DNA of 64,000 nucleotides from Thalassobacter stenotrophicus (lineage in GTDB: Bacteria; Pseudomonadota; Alphaproteobacteria; Rhodobacterales; Rhodobacteraceae), in contig NZ_CYRX01000008.1 in NCBI RefSeq assembly GCF_001458315.1, positions 109,383 to 173,382 of the forward strand, read 5' to 3'. Position 1 is the stretch's first letter; each line of letters opens with the position of its first letter. Below are positions 52,267 to 61,175 of the stretch, one piece after another. The notes under the pieces are model-generated. The model was not told the DNA's origin. It did no database searches and was given only the letters and a program-made list of their open reading frames with translations. Position numbers and translations under genes: made by a program.

Positions 52267-54066
52267 TTAATCACTCAGCATTATGGTCAGGTTTTTAATA
52301 TTGATGGGCTTGGATAGGAAATCATCCATCCCGGCGGTACGGCACTTTTCAATGTCTTCAGCCTGCACACTCGCGGTTAAAGCAATGATCTTGGTTTGCG
52401 CATTCGGTCCATCAGTTTCCCGGATCTTTTGGGTCGCGATCAGCCCGTCCATTTCAGGCATATGCATATCCATGAGCATCACATCAAACTTTTTATCTTG
52501 CGCCTTTGACACACCGACAACACCATTTTCGGCCAATTCAGCTTTGTATCCCAGCTTGGTGAGGATTGCGGAGCCAACGGTTCTATTGATCCCATTGTCA
52601 TCAACAATCAGTGCGGTCCGGTGATCACTGTATGATAACGGTTCGATCCCGCTTTCAGCCTTGGGAACGGGCGGGGTGGTAATTGCTTCGAGTTCAAGGT
52701 CGAGAGTAAATGTGCTGCCTTGCCCAATACGGCTTGTGACAGAAACGCTGCCCTCCATGGCATCCATCAAGTCTTTTACGATTGATAGGCCCAGACCTGT
52801 CCCACCAAAACGCCGCTCAATACTGCCATCAACCTGCTCGAAGCGTTCAAAAATCCGGGAAACTGCATCATCCGGAATGCCTATCCCAGTATCAATGACT
52901 TCAAAATGAAGCGGAATATGACCGTTGGGTTTTGGCTTCGCAAAACCCTTCAATGTGATTGTGCCACTTTCCGTGAACTTAATGGCGTTGCCAAGAAGGT
53001 TGATCAGCACTTGGCGAATACGACTATTGTCACCATGCAACCGGATATCGGCCGGCGCGTTAAAGGCGTTGACGATCTTCAGGCCCTTATGCTCCGCTGT
53101 GGAGCGGACAACCTCTAGGGCCTCAGCCACCAGCTCATTGGGAGAAAACTCAACCTTTTGAATGGTTAGCTTGCCGCCAGCAAGCATAGAGACATCCAGG
53201 ATATCATTCACAATTGCAGACAGCGCCTTGCCAGATTTGACGATAATATCGACCTTTTCAAACTGAGATGGCTCAAGTTTGGAGTGTCGCAACAGCTCAG
53301 CTACCGGGATAATACCGTTGAGCGGAGTTCGAATTTCGTGGCTCATCGTTGCCAAGAACCGTGAGCGCGCCTCTAACGCTAATTCTGCGCGAACACGGGC
53401 CGCATCCAGCTTGGCGGTCTGGTCACGAATACGATCGCGCATCAAACAGAAACTCTTAGCCAATAGTCCCACTTCATCGGGCCCGCTTGGAAGAACCGCG
53501 TCATAGTTGCCATCAGCCAACTCATCTGCAGCCTCAGTAACCATCAAAATTCGACGTGTGATGAGACGATCCACAAGATAAATGTTCGCAAACAAAATTA
53601 GTGCGACAATGATCATCCCAATGAAGAAAATTCGAATTTGTTCGTTTTGAAAGTATTGGAGTTGCGGCCCGAAATCGGCGACAACGCTCAGCACGGCAAG
53701 ATCTTCACCTCGCAGAGAGATTGCCATGCTTTCAGTAAATAGATAGTCCCCTTGTAGTTCCGACAAAGGCTCCAAAGGGTAAAGCTGCCCACCATCCGGG
53801 CGTGACAAGCTGACTTGCACCCACTCTGGGTACTGGGCTTCAACGTTCTGCAATGTCTCGTAAACTGCACCAATTTGATTGCTCACCAAGTATGGCAATA
53901 GCCCTTCGGACAGAATGGTAACGCCTTTTTGCAGCTCGCTTGTTTGGGTTTCCGTTAACATACTGTTCAATCGCGGCAGCCAGAATGCTTCGAACAGCAC
54001 TACACCCACGACAGCGCACATAAGAATGGCGGCCGTAACGCGAACCCGGATTGATTTAAAATTCAT
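52267..54066 (-). CDS. Hybrid histidine kinase with periplasmic sensor and receiver domain
   Basis: The 599-residue protein has a membrane helix (about 7-28), a periplasmic part (about 29-145), a second membrane helix (about 148-172) and HAMP. The histidine kinase dimerisation domain has the phospho-His in SHEIRTPLNGI, and the ATPase domain has NLLGNAIKFTESG, DTGIGIPDD and GGTGLGLSIVKDLM. A receiver domain ends it (DDNGINRTVG, MLMDMHMPEMDG, SKPI). Its own output must pass to a partner protein, as no response regulator or Hpt gene is adjacent. The PhnD-like binding protein gene ends 30 bases upstream, so the two form a likely sensor unit. Confidence 0.9.
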   Translation of the reverse strand: MNFKSIRVRVTAAILMCAVVGVVLFEAFWLPRLNSMLTETQTSELQKGVTILSEGLLPYLVSNQIGAVYETLQNVEAQYPEWVQVSLSRPDGGQLYPLEPLSELQGDYLFTESMAISLRGEDLAVLSVVADFGPQLQYFQNEQIRIFFIGMIIVALILFANIYLVDRLITRRILMVTEAADELADGNYDAVLPSGPDEVGLLAKSFCLMRDRIRDQTAKLDAARVRAELALEARSRFLATMSHEIRTPLNGIIPVAELLRHSKLEPSQFEKVDIIVKSGKALSAIVNDILDVSMLAGGKLTIQKVEFSPNELVAEALEVVRSTAEHKGLKIVNAFNAPADIRLHGDNSRIRQVLINLLGNAIKFTESGTITLKGFAKPKPNGHIPLHFEVIDTGIGIPDDAVSRIFERFEQVDGSIERRFGGTGLGLSIVKDLMDAMEGSVSVTSRIGQGSTFTLDLELEAITTPPVPKAESGIEPLSYSDHRTALIVDDNGINRTVGSAILTKLGYKAELAENGVVGVSKAQDKKFDVMLMDMHMPEMDGLIATQKIRETDGPNAQTKIIALTASVQAEDIEKCRTAGMDDFLSKPINIKNLTIMLSD

Positions 54067-54096
54067 ATGGTCACCCAAAAAAGAGTCTTGAAGGGC

Positions 54097-54954
54097 CTAA
54101 TCAACCCAGTAGTTCTGTAAATTGAGAGCATACAAACCATCGTATTCAGCACTCGTGGCTGCAATGGCTTGCCGCATCGGAATACGTGCCAATAGCTCTT
54201 GGCCCTCTGTGGTGTCGGCAATCTTGAGAAATGCTGTTTGAACGGCCTCGGCAACGTCCGGTGCGATACGCTGGTGCGCCACAAAGGGATGAGGCGGCAC
54301 ACGGGTTGTTTCATAGATGATCCGCAATCGGTCCCTCACCTGCGGCTCTGCGCGGTTTAAGGTGGCCATAACCCCGCCGCCGGCATCCATTTGGCCCAGT
54401 GCAACGTTCAAGTAGGTGGACGAATGGGTCGACACATATTCCTGTTTGTACTCCAGCCCGTGAATGCGGTCCAAGTCAGCGCGCATCAAAAGGGCCGCCC
54501 CCAAAGCATTGGGCGATGGAAATGCAATCGTTTTGCCCTCTAGGTCCGCAACATTTTCAATGCCCGAGTCTTTGGCGACGACAAGCACGCCAAAAAGCTC
54601 CCGCGCGCCATCCCGCACCAGCGCATCATATCCTTGGGCTTTGCGCGCGACTAAAAAATGGTACGGGTTCATGTAGGCGAAGTCGAAATCACCCGCGATA
54701 AATCCATCCTCGAATTCCGAAATCCTGGGGGAGCCGACCATTTCAAAGGTATGACCTGTTTCCTCTTCAAGTTCGCGCAAGATGGGCGACCATATCTCTG
54801 CCAATTTGATCGGCTCAAACTGCGGAACGATGCCAATCGTGAAGGTATCGGCTGTTGCTGCATCAGACAAAGCAAAGCATGAGGCAAGAACCGCCACGCT
54901 ACTTCTGAAAGCTTGAGCTAGGTCGATGGGGTTTCTTGGCGGGTGTTGCAACAT
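54097..54954 (-). CDS. PhnD-like periplasmic binding protein, partner of the hybrid kinase
   Basis: The 285-residue protein has an N-terminal export segment and a phosphate/phosphonate-binding (PhnD) fold. It contains TIGIVPQFEPIKLAEIWSPILRELEEETG, then FDFAYMNPYHFLVAR, AKDSGIENVADLEGKTIAFPSPNALGAAL and a GGVMATLNR segment. There is no ABC permease or ATPase nearby; instead it is followed by a membrane hybrid kinase, so it probably presents a ligand to the kinase. Phosphonate, phosphate or an unrelated small molecule are all possible. ATG 54954 is chosen because GAGGA lies five bases upstream. Confidence 0.8.
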   Translation of the reverse strand: MLQHPPRNPIDLAQAFRSSVAVLASCFALSDAATADTFTIGIVPQFEPIKLAEIWSPILRELEEETGHTFEMVGSPRISEFEDGFIAGDFDFAYMNPYHFLVARKAQGYDALVRDGARELFGVLVVAKDSGIENVADLEGKTIAFPSPNALGAALLMRADLDRIHGLEYKQEYVSTHSSTYLNVALGQMDAGGGVMATLNRAEPQVRDRLRIIYETTRVPPHPFVAHQRIAPDVAEAVQTAFLKIADTTEGQELLARIPMRQAIAATSAEYDGLYALNLQNYWVD

Positions 54955-55392
54955 AATGTCCTCGACTAAAGGTACTGACGGAATTCGATAAACTAGCGTA
55001 AACAATAATACTTATACGTTATTGTTATAGCTCTTAGACTTACAAGTAGTTCTGTCAAGAGATGAGTTACGTTAGGGGAACTTTGCCTCTAATTGCAGCA
55101 GAACAGGCCACCGAAGGCCGCCTTTCGGTGACTTAAGGCGTTGTGCTTTGACACAGATCTTCCAGCGGCGATCACATCCGTGGTGAAAAGTTCCGCCGGA
55201 GGCGTCTCGATTTTCGAAAAACTGTTGTGATCCAAACTCGACCAAGCCTGAGAACCGCCCAGTGGGTTGGATTGAGCCGGTCGGTTCACAATACCGCTCG
55301 CCTGATAACGTGACAAATTCATCGCCCGAACACTCAGCGACACGACCCGCATGCGCTGCAACTTAACCAACAGCACAAACTTACCCTGAAAC
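54955..55392. other. Stretch without a supported gene upstream of the PhnD/kinase pair
   Basis: About 440 bases. The part near 55,000-55,050 is AT-rich (TTATACGTTATTGTTATAG) and probably holds the minus-strand promoter for the PhnD-like gene. From 55,089 to 55,376 a 95-codon minus-strand frame encodes a peptide ending HRKAAFGGLFCCN, which has no recognised domain and looks like decayed coding DNA; I do not call it a gene. Confidence 0.4.
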
Positions 55393-55422
55393 GAAAAAGC
55401 AGCCCCCGATGTGGGAGCTGCT
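55393..55422 (-). terminator. Intrinsic terminator after the nucleobase permease gene
   Basis: On the minus strand AGCAGC-TCCC pairs with GGGG-GCTGCT around a short loop (55399-55422), followed by TTTTTCG. It lies about 30 bases beyond the permease stop and ends the leftward ureide operon. Confidence 0.75.
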
Positions 55423-55452
55423 CAGTGTTAGGTACAACGAAGGCAGTTCGGC

Positions 55453-56865
55453 TTACTTGCCCGAACGCCCGCTATCGTTTCCGGACATACCGCCCGATAC
55501 TTCTTCGGTCGCTTCAGCAGCCAGTTCCTCAGGGAGGATCAAGTTCAGCATAATCGCGATGAACGCTGCCGGCAGGATACCGGAAGTGGCTAGGACCTTG
55601 AGCGTCCCGGGCAGGTGTTGCAACGCACCCGGCTCCAATTGGAGACCCAGACCCAGCGACAATGCGATCGCAAAAATCACCATATTACGGCGGTTCCAGT
55701 TCACATCCGACAGCATCGAAACGCCAGCGGCCACAACCATGCCAAACATCACAATGACGCCGCCGCCCAAAACCTCAATCGGGATCGAGGAGATGATCGC
55801 ACCCACCTTGGGGATCAAGCCCGCCGCAATCAGGAACAATGCGCCGATGGTCACAACATGGCGGCTCATGACGCCGGTCATAGCGATCAGGCCCACGTTT
55901 TGGCTAAACGATGTGTTAGGCAGCGCCCCGAACAGGCCCGAAACGGCCGTGCCCAGACCGTCAGCGTATGTGGCGCCTTGGATCTCTTTGTCGGTGGCTT
56001 CGCGCCCCGCGCCGCCTTTGGTGATGCCGGACACATCGCCCACGGTTTCGACCGCAGACACAAACGACATCAAACAAAAGCCGATGATCGCCGCGACCGA
56101 GAACTCGATCCCGAAATGCAGCGGGTTGGGCAGAGCAAAGGACGCAGCCCGTCCCACGTTGCCAAAGCTCACTTCGCCCAACATGAAGGCCAACGCGTAA
56201 CCTACGAGCAAACCGATCAAAACGGCAGAAACAGACAGCATCCCACGGGCAAAGAACTTCAACCCAAGAGTGACGACAACAACCGTGCCGGCCATTGTCC
56301 AGTTCAGGAGCGAGCCGTACTCAGGCTTGCCAATCGCGGGGACACCACCAGCCGCGTACTGAATGCCGACCTTGACCAGAGCAAGACCGATCATCGTCAC
56401 GACCAAGCCCGTCACCAGTGGCGGCAGAGCAAAGCGGATTTTGCCAATGAAAAGGCCGAGCGCCGCGTGGAACAAACCGCCCACGACAATACCGCCCATG
56501 ACCACAGCCATGGCGTCGACACCTTTGCCCGCAACCAGCGGGATCATGATCGGGATGAACGCAAACGAGGTACCCTGCACGATGGGCAGGCGCGCACCTG
56601 CGGGGCCCAAACCGATTGTCTGGATCAAAGTCGCGATCCCGGCAAAGAACATCGACATCTGGATCATGTAGATCATCTGTGGAAAATCAGGGCTGTTTGA
56701 GCCAAAACCAAAGCCTGCCGCGCCACAGATGATGATCGCGGGTGTCACGTTAGACACGAACATCGCCAAAACGTGCTGGATACCCAGTGGGACCGCTTTT
56801 GCCAGTGGTGGGGTGTAATTTGGATCGCGCAGTTGTTCTGGCGTCCCGATTGATGTGTCAGCCAT
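55453..56865 (-). CDS. NCS2 nucleobase:cation symporter (uracil/xanthine/urate permease family)
   Basis: The 470-residue carrier has about 12-14 membrane segments and the NCS2 signature NVGLIAMTGVMSRHVVTIGA (about 330-350), with the conserved Glu region SFVSAVETVGDVSG. It is the last gene of the leftward run beginning with the allantoinase fusion, which makes xanthine or urate the most likely substrate; uracil cannot be excluded. The C-terminus ends in a short hydrophilic tail of no known role. It is 35 bases after the allA stop. Confidence 0.88.
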   Translation of the reverse strand: MADTSIGTPEQLRDPNYTPPLAKAVPLGIQHVLAMFVSNVTPAIIICGAAGFGFGSNSPDFPQMIYMIQMSMFFAGIATLIQTIGLGPAGARLPIVQGTSFAFIPIMIPLVAGKGVDAMAVVMGGIVVGGLFHAALGLFIGKIRFALPPLVTGLVVTMIGLALVKVGIQYAAGGVPAIGKPEYGSLLNWTMAGTVVVVTLGLKFFARGMLSVSAVLIGLLVGYALAFMLGEVSFGNVGRAASFALPNPLHFGIEFSVAAIIGFCLMSFVSAVETVGDVSGITKGGAGREATDKEIQGATYADGLGTAVSGLFGALPNTSFSQNVGLIAMTGVMSRHVVTIGALFLIAAGLIPKVGAIISSIPIEVLGGGVIVMFGMVVAAGVSMLSDVNWNRRNMVIFAIALSLGLGLQLEPGALQHLPGTLKVLATSGILPAAFIAIMLNLILPEELAAEATEEVSGGMSGNDSGRSGK

Positions 56866-56900
56866 GTGGCTGTCCTCCCTTTAGAATAGTCGTTTTATTG

Positions 56901-57407
56901 TTAGAGCGTGATGAGGGTTGGCTCCTCCAGCCAGTGTTCCTCAAGGTTGGTGCCGTCGCCGATCCGGTCGATAACAGCAAAAAGCCCCGATCCTTCGATC
57001 GGAGCCAGAACACCGTGCCAGGTGTTACGAGCGATGTTGATGGCTTGCGTGTTGGTCGCGACAAAGGCCTGCGGCGGACCGGGGCGGCCATTTTCATCGG
57101 GTGCTACGATCACCAAAAAGCGGGCGGCCGACATTGGCACAAAGCACTGCGAGCCGAGCGGATGACGCTCGAGCAGATCACAGGTGTAGGGCAGGGCGCG
57201 CAGTTCCGCTTGGAACAGGCTGAGCCCCAGCTTTCCGCCTTCAATATCGAACGATGCAAGGTCGCTAAATCGGTCACACAGCCCCGCATTGATCGAAACC
57301 GGGGCCACAGTGCCAACCTCGACCACATCACCAAACGGCGCAAAAGCGGCGGCAGTTATGGGGCGCGCTTGAACCGCGCGCATCGGTGTTGCGGTTTGCT
57401 GTGTCAC
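56901..57407 (-). CDS. allA: Ureidoglycolate lyase
   Basis: A 168-residue AllA-type protein with ARPITAAAFAPFGDVVEVGT at the start and the active-site stretch ARNTWHGVLAPIEGSGLFAVIDRIG near residue 130. It cleaves ureidoglycolate to glyoxylate and urea. Its ATG overlaps the stop of the upstream aminohydrolase gene (57404-57407), in agreement with consecutive steps in the same pathway. Confidence 0.9.
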   Translation of the reverse strand: MTQQTATPMRAVQARPITAAAFAPFGDVVEVGTVAPVSINAGLCDRFSDLASFDIEGGKLGLSLFQAELRALPYTCDLLERHPLGSQCFVPMSAARFLVIVAPDENGRPGPPQAFVATNTQAINIARNTWHGVLAPIEGSGLFAVIDRIGDGTNLEEHWLEEPTLITL

Positions 57408-58273
57408 AGGTGCAGCCCCACGTGGCGGTTTACGTCCTTATAGAGCAGATAGCGAAACGTCTCATCGCCAGTGGCGATACAGGCCTGCGGACAAAAGGCG
57501 CGCAACCACATGAAATCACCCGGACCGACATCGACCCACGTGTCGTTCAGCAGATATTTGGCCGTGCCTTGCAGAACATAAAGCCCGTGTTCCATCACAT
57601 GCGTTTCGGCAAACGGGATCCGACCGCCGGGCTCAAAATTCACGATGGTCATGTGAAAATCATAGGCCATGTCCAGCGGGTCAAAAAACCGCTGCGTGGC
57701 CCATGTGGTTTCGGCCCCGGGCATGCCTGTGGGGGTTATGTCCGTTTCGTGCACCACAAATGGCTCAGGCTCCAGATCACCGGGCAGCGGCACATAGGCT
57801 TTGCGAACCCAATGAAACCCTGCCTCGGCCTCGGACGCATTCCACAACTGCCAAGGCGCACCCGCAGGCAGATACGCAAAGGAGCCTGCGCGCAGCTCAT
57901 GCGAGACCTCACCAATGGTTAAGCGAAGGTTTCCATGCGCCACAAACAAAGCAGCTTGCGCGGTGGCCAGCGGCTCGGGCGTGGATGACCCGCCGCCGGG
58001 CTGCAATTCGACGGCGTATTGCGCGAACGTCTCGGCAAAGCCGGTCAATGGGCGCGCAAGGATCCAAGCGCGATGCCCCGTCCAACCGGGCAGAAAACTG
58101 GTGACGATATCGCGCTGTGTCTTGGCGGGCAGGACCGCATACGCGGGCGTAAAGATCGCGGTGCCTTCGGGGCTTTCGTCAAATGGGGGCATCCCACCGG
58201 GCGGAAAGGCATAGCGGGTCTGCGGCTCAATCGGTTGTGTCCCATCTGTGGGCGCGGTGTTCACGACGTTCAT
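57404..58273 (-). CDS. (S)-ureidoglycine aminohydrolase (bicupin, UGHY/AllE type)
   Basis: The 289-residue protein consists of two cupin domains. The C-terminal one carries the metal ligands in FAETHVMEHGLYVLQGTAKYLLNDTWVDVGPGDFMW. The N-terminal domain contains LPAKTQRDIVTSFLPGWTGHRAWILARP. This is the (S)-ureidoglycine aminohydrolase family, which uses Mn2+ to release ammonia from ureidoglycine and give ureidoglycolate. It is read between the puuE-uraD fusion and allA, both with four-base overlaps, and its product is the allA substrate. Confidence 0.87.
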   Translation of the reverse strand: MNVVNTAPTDGTQPIEPQTRYAFPPGGMPPFDESPEGTAIFTPAYAVLPAKTQRDIVTSFLPGWTGHRAWILARPLTGFAETFAQYAVELQPGGGSSTPEPLATAQAALFVAHGNLRLTIGEVSHELRAGSFAYLPAGAPWQLWNASEAEAGFHWVRKAYVPLPGDLEPEPFVVHETDITPTGMPGAETTWATQRFFDPLDMAYDFHMTIVNFEPGGRIPFAETHVMEHGLYVLQGTAKYLLNDTWVDVGPGDFMWLRAFCPQACIATGDETFRYLLYKDVNRHVGLHL

Positions 58274-59688
58274 GCGAATAGATCCTTGAGACGGTGAAAG
58301 GCGATGCGTTCAACCTGATGACAGGCTTGTGCGAACTCTTGCGCGCGGCTGTTGGTCAAGCGCGCGTGGAAAGCCGCTAGGATACTGGCTTTGTCGTGGT
58401 CGCGGACCGCGATGATGAACGGAAAGCCAAAGGCTTTGACGTAGGCTGCGTTCAATTCAGTAAAGGTCTGACGCTCTGCATCGGTCAGGGCGTCTAGGCC
58501 TGCAGATGATTGCTCACCGGTGGATTCTGCCGTGAGGCGCTTGGCTTGCGCAAGCTTACCTGCCAAATCCGGGTGCGCGGTCAAAACGCCAAGGCGCTCA
58601 TCTTCGGACGCAAGCCGGAACTGCGTCTTGAGAGCTGCATGTATGCCGATGACACTATCATGAGCCGGGCCTAGCTCGGCCTCATAGGCGCGCTCCGCGA
58701 TCCAAGCGGAATGTTCAAATATCCCGCCAAAGGTGGCCACGAATGTTGCGGCGTCCATGCGAGATGGTTGTAGCTTTGGCGCCTGATAGGGGTGTTCAAC
58801 CGCCCAATGTGCCGCGATATCCGCACGACGGGCCACCCAGACATCTTCATGGCTGGCAACGTAATCCAAGAACCGCGCAAAGGCCGCAGCCCGACCGGGG
58901 CGCCCAACCAAGCGGCAATGCAAACCGATGCTCATCATCTTGGGCGCACCTGCGACACCCTCCGCATAAAGCGTGTCGAAACTGTCTTTAAGATAGGTGT
59001 AGAAATGCTCACCGGTGTTGAAACCCTGCGGTGTCGCAAACCTCATGTCATTGGCATCCAGCGTGTAGGGGATCACAAGTTGCGGGCGCTCTGCCACGTC
59101 GGTCCAATAGGGCAGATCATCCGCATAGGTGTCCGAGACATAGTCGAAACTGCCATCCTCTGCGATCAATCGCACGGTATTTTCAGAACAACGGCCCGTG
59201 TACCAGCCCTTGGGCGCGCTGCCCGTGACGGCGGTGTGCAGGCGCTTGGCTTCCGCGATCTGGGCGCGTTCCTCGGCCTCGGGCATGTCTTTGTGTTCGA
59301 CCCATTTCAGGCCGTGGCTCGCGATTTCCCAATCGGCGTCCAACATTGCGGCCACTTGCGCGGGTGAGCGGGCGAGGGCGGTCGCCACCCCATAGACCGT
59401 AACCGGCATGTCGCGGGCCGTGAACATATCGTGCAACCGCCAGAACCCAGCACGCGCGCCATATTCGTAGATCGACTCCATGTTCCAGTGGCGCTGACCT
59501 TCCCAAGCGGCGGCCCCGACGATTTCGGACAAAAACGCCTCCGAGGCGGCATCACCGTGCAGAATGCAGTTCTCACCACCTTCTTCGTAGTTCAGCACAA
59601 ATTGCATCGCAATTTTGGCCCCATTGGGCCAGTTGGCCGCGGGCGGTTGCCCAGCGTATCCCGACATATCTCGGCTATAACGTTGCAA
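58270..59688 (-). CDS. Fusion of allantoinase (PuuE) and OHCU decarboxylase (UraD)
   Basis: The 472-residue protein joins two enzymes. Residues about 1-305 are a polysaccharide deacetylase-like allantoinase (PuuE), with FVLNYEEGGENCILHGD, EIASHGLKWVEH and the WYTGRCSENTVRLI segments. Residues about 312-472 are UraD (OHCU decarboxylase), with MDAATFVATFGGIFEHSAWIAERAYEAE, HPDLAGKLAQA and the closing NSRAQEFAQACHQVERIAFHRL. UraD makes S-allantoin from OHCU and PuuE opens it to allantoate, so the fusion carries consecutive steps. It heads the leftward ureide operon. Confidence 0.92.
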   Translation of the reverse strand: MQRYSRDMSGYAGQPPAANWPNGAKIAMQFVLNYEEGGENCILHGDAASEAFLSEIVGAAAWEGQRHWNMESIYEYGARAGFWRLHDMFTARDMPVTVYGVATALARSPAQVAAMLDADWEIASHGLKWVEHKDMPEAEERAQIAEAKRLHTAVTGSAPKGWYTGRCSENTVRLIAEDGSFDYVSDTYADDLPYWTDVAERPQLVIPYTLDANDMRFATPQGFNTGEHFYTYLKDSFDTLYAEGVAGAPKMMSIGLHCRLVGRPGRAAAFARFLDYVASHEDVWVARRADIAAHWAVEHPYQAPKLQPSRMDAATFVATFGGIFEHSAWIAERAYEAELGPAHDSVIGIHAALKTQFRLASEDERLGVLTAHPDLAGKLAQAKRLTAESTGEQSSAGLDALTDAERQTFTELNAAYVKAFGFPFIIAVRDHDKASILAAFHARLTNSRAQEFAQACHQVERIAFHRLKDLFA

Positions 59689-59737
59689 AGTGTCCTCCCA
59701 AAGCTATCTCCGCTTAAACCGCGATTAAGTTTCGGTC

Positions 59738-59788
59738 TTTCAAAATTTTCTTGAAAGTGTTTCGGGGGTTCTTGCATTTCCAATGCAA
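59738..59788. promoter_or_regulatory. Two dyads in the divergent puuE-uraD / HIU hydrolase promoter region
   Basis: TTTCAA-N7-TTGAAA lies at 59738-59756 and TTGCATT-TCC-AATGCAA (7-3-7, perfect) at 59772-59788. Both are in the 143-base gap between divergent genes of the same pathway. They are good candidates for a shared regulator, perhaps the LysR protein encoded just beyond the hydrolase. Confidence 0.5.
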
Positions 59789-59831
59789 AGCCCATCCCGC
59801 AGACATCTTTTACACCAACAGGAGACGCATC

Positions 59832-60176
59832 ATGGCTGGCTATCTCACGACCCATGTTCTGGACACGGCCAAGGGCTGCCCCGCAGCGGGTTTACGGATT
59901 GAACTGTTCCGAATTGATGGCGGCACAGCCACCAAGATCACCGAGACGACGACCAACTCCGACGGCCGCACCGACGGCCCAATCTTGCCCCAAGACGCGT
60001 TTGAAACGGGCAACTACGAATTGGTTTTTCATGCCGGTGATTACCTGCGCGCCAATGATGCCCCCGCAGATTTTCTGGACGTCATCCCACTGCGTTTTGT
60101 GATGAGCGACGCAGATCACTACCATGTCCCACTCCTGCTGAGCCCTTATAGCTACAGCACCTACCGCGGCAGCTAA
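59832..60176 (+). CDS. uraH: 5-Hydroxyisourate hydrolase (transthyretin-like)
   Basis: A 114-residue protein with [17 protein letters not shown] at the start, a strand pair in the middle (DGRTDGPIL), [19 protein letters not shown] at the end and the diagnostic C-terminal YRGS. It hydrolyses 5-hydroxyisourate to OHCU, the substrate of UraD. ATG 59832 has GGAGACG about six bases upstream. The gene is read away from the fusion gene, and its stop overlaps the convergent LysR gene by four bases. Confidence 0.95.
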   Translation: MAGYLTTHVLDTAKGCPAAGLRIELFRIDGGTATKITETTTNSDGRTDGPILPQDAFETGNYELVFHAGDYLRANDAPADFLDVIPLRFVMSDADHYHVPLLLSPYSYSTYRGS

Positions 60177-61075
60177 GCCAGCGCGGCTTTCAGCGTATCG
60201 GACATAAAATCTATGAAAAACCGGCTCTTAGGATCTTGGTTTTTTCGATGCGGATACAGCACCGCAAGCTGTGTATTGGGCGGCGGTGATTTTTGACAGA
60301 CCGGGATCAGGGCACCGCTATCAAGGTGGTGCTGGATTTCAAACGTCGGCTTGTTGATGATCCCACGCCCGTCGAGCGCCCACTCGGTCAGCACATCACC
60401 ATCGTCACAGGCAAACGGCCCCTTGACGTCAAAGTTCTGAAACCCGTCAGAGGTATTGAGCGACCAGCGGAACTCAGTCGAGCCGGGAAACCGCAATAGC
60501 AGGCAATCGTGATCCTGCGAAATCAGATCCGCGCCATGGACCGGTCGGCCCTTGCGCCTGATGTATTCCGGGGAGGCGCATAGCACTCGCTCAAACGTGG
60601 CGATCGGTTTCATCATCAGGCCTGAATCCGGTGGGTTCCCAACCACAAAAGCTACGTCCAGACCTTCGCCTGCCACATCAAGCGCACGGTCCGAGAGCCT
60701 CAGGCGCGTGTGTATCTCAGGGTATTTCTCTCGAAAGACGGCCACATTCGGCGCAATCAACCGCCGCCCAATACCAAGCGGTGCTGACACGAAAATAGAC
60801 CCGCGCGGGTTAAGTGTGATCTCATGAACCGCAGCCTCTGCCTCCTCTAGGGCTTCGAGAACTTTCAAAGCCTTCGGATAGAAAATGCGCCCCTGTTCTG
60901 TGGGCTGGATGGAGCGGGTCGTGCGGGTAAATAGCCGAATCCCCAGCTGCTTTTCCAACTCTCCGATCCGGCTCGAGGCCACGGCCGCCGACACACGCAG
61001 ATCGCGCGCCGCGGCAGACATGTTTTCAAGCTCGTATACGCGGGTAAACATGCGGATATTGTTGATATTAGCCAT
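60173..61075 (-). CDS. LysR-family transcriptional regulator
   Basis: The 300-residue regulator has an N-terminal helix-turn-helix (about 1-60, [49 protein letters not shown]) and a periplasmic-binding-like effector domain (about 90-295). It sits between uraH and puuD, divergent from puuD, which makes the urate genes its likely target. The ligand is probably urate or a ureide intermediate; this is inference from position. Confidence 0.85.
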   Translation of the reverse strand: MANINNIRMFTRVYELENMSAAARDLRVSAAVASSRIGELEKQLGIRLFTRTTRSIQPTEQGRIFYPKALKVLEALEEAEAAVHEITLNPRGSIFVSAPLGIGRRLIAPNVAVFREKYPEIHTRLRLSDRALDVAGEGLDVAFVVGNPPDSGLMMKPIATFERVLCASPEYIRRKGRPVHGADLISQDHDCLLLRFPGSTEFRWSLNTSDGFQNFDVKGPFACDDGDVLTEWALDGRGIINKPTFEIQHHLDSGALIPVCQKSPPPNTQLAVLYPHRKNQDPKSRFFIDFMSDTLKAALA

Positions 61076-61097
61076 GGATTATTCGGTTTTTCTTGAA

Positions 61098-61116
61098 GCT
61101 GATCCGGATAATCAGC
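61098..61116. promoter_or_regulatory. Dyad GCTGAT-N7-ATCAGC between lysR and puuD
   Basis: Perfect six-base arms with a seven-base spacer lie 22 bases before the LysR start and 60 bases before puuD. LysR proteins usually bind such dyads in divergent promoters, so this may control both genes. It does not match the classic T-N11-A pattern exactly. Confidence 0.5.
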
Positions 61117-61175
61117 AATTATCATATAGAAGCGGGACGGTATAGCGTCGCACAAAATGTTTGGGAGAACGCCAC

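Noticed and set aside
55089..55376. Minus-strand frame of 95 codons ending HRKAAFGGLFCCN
   Set aside because: No domain, no clear ribosome-binding site and no neighbour coupling; treated as decayed or non-coding sequence.
55615..56700. Plus-strand frame of 361 codons
   Set aside because: It is antisense to the NCS2 permease; the product is rich in His, Gln, Asp and Arg, typical of a reversed membrane gene.
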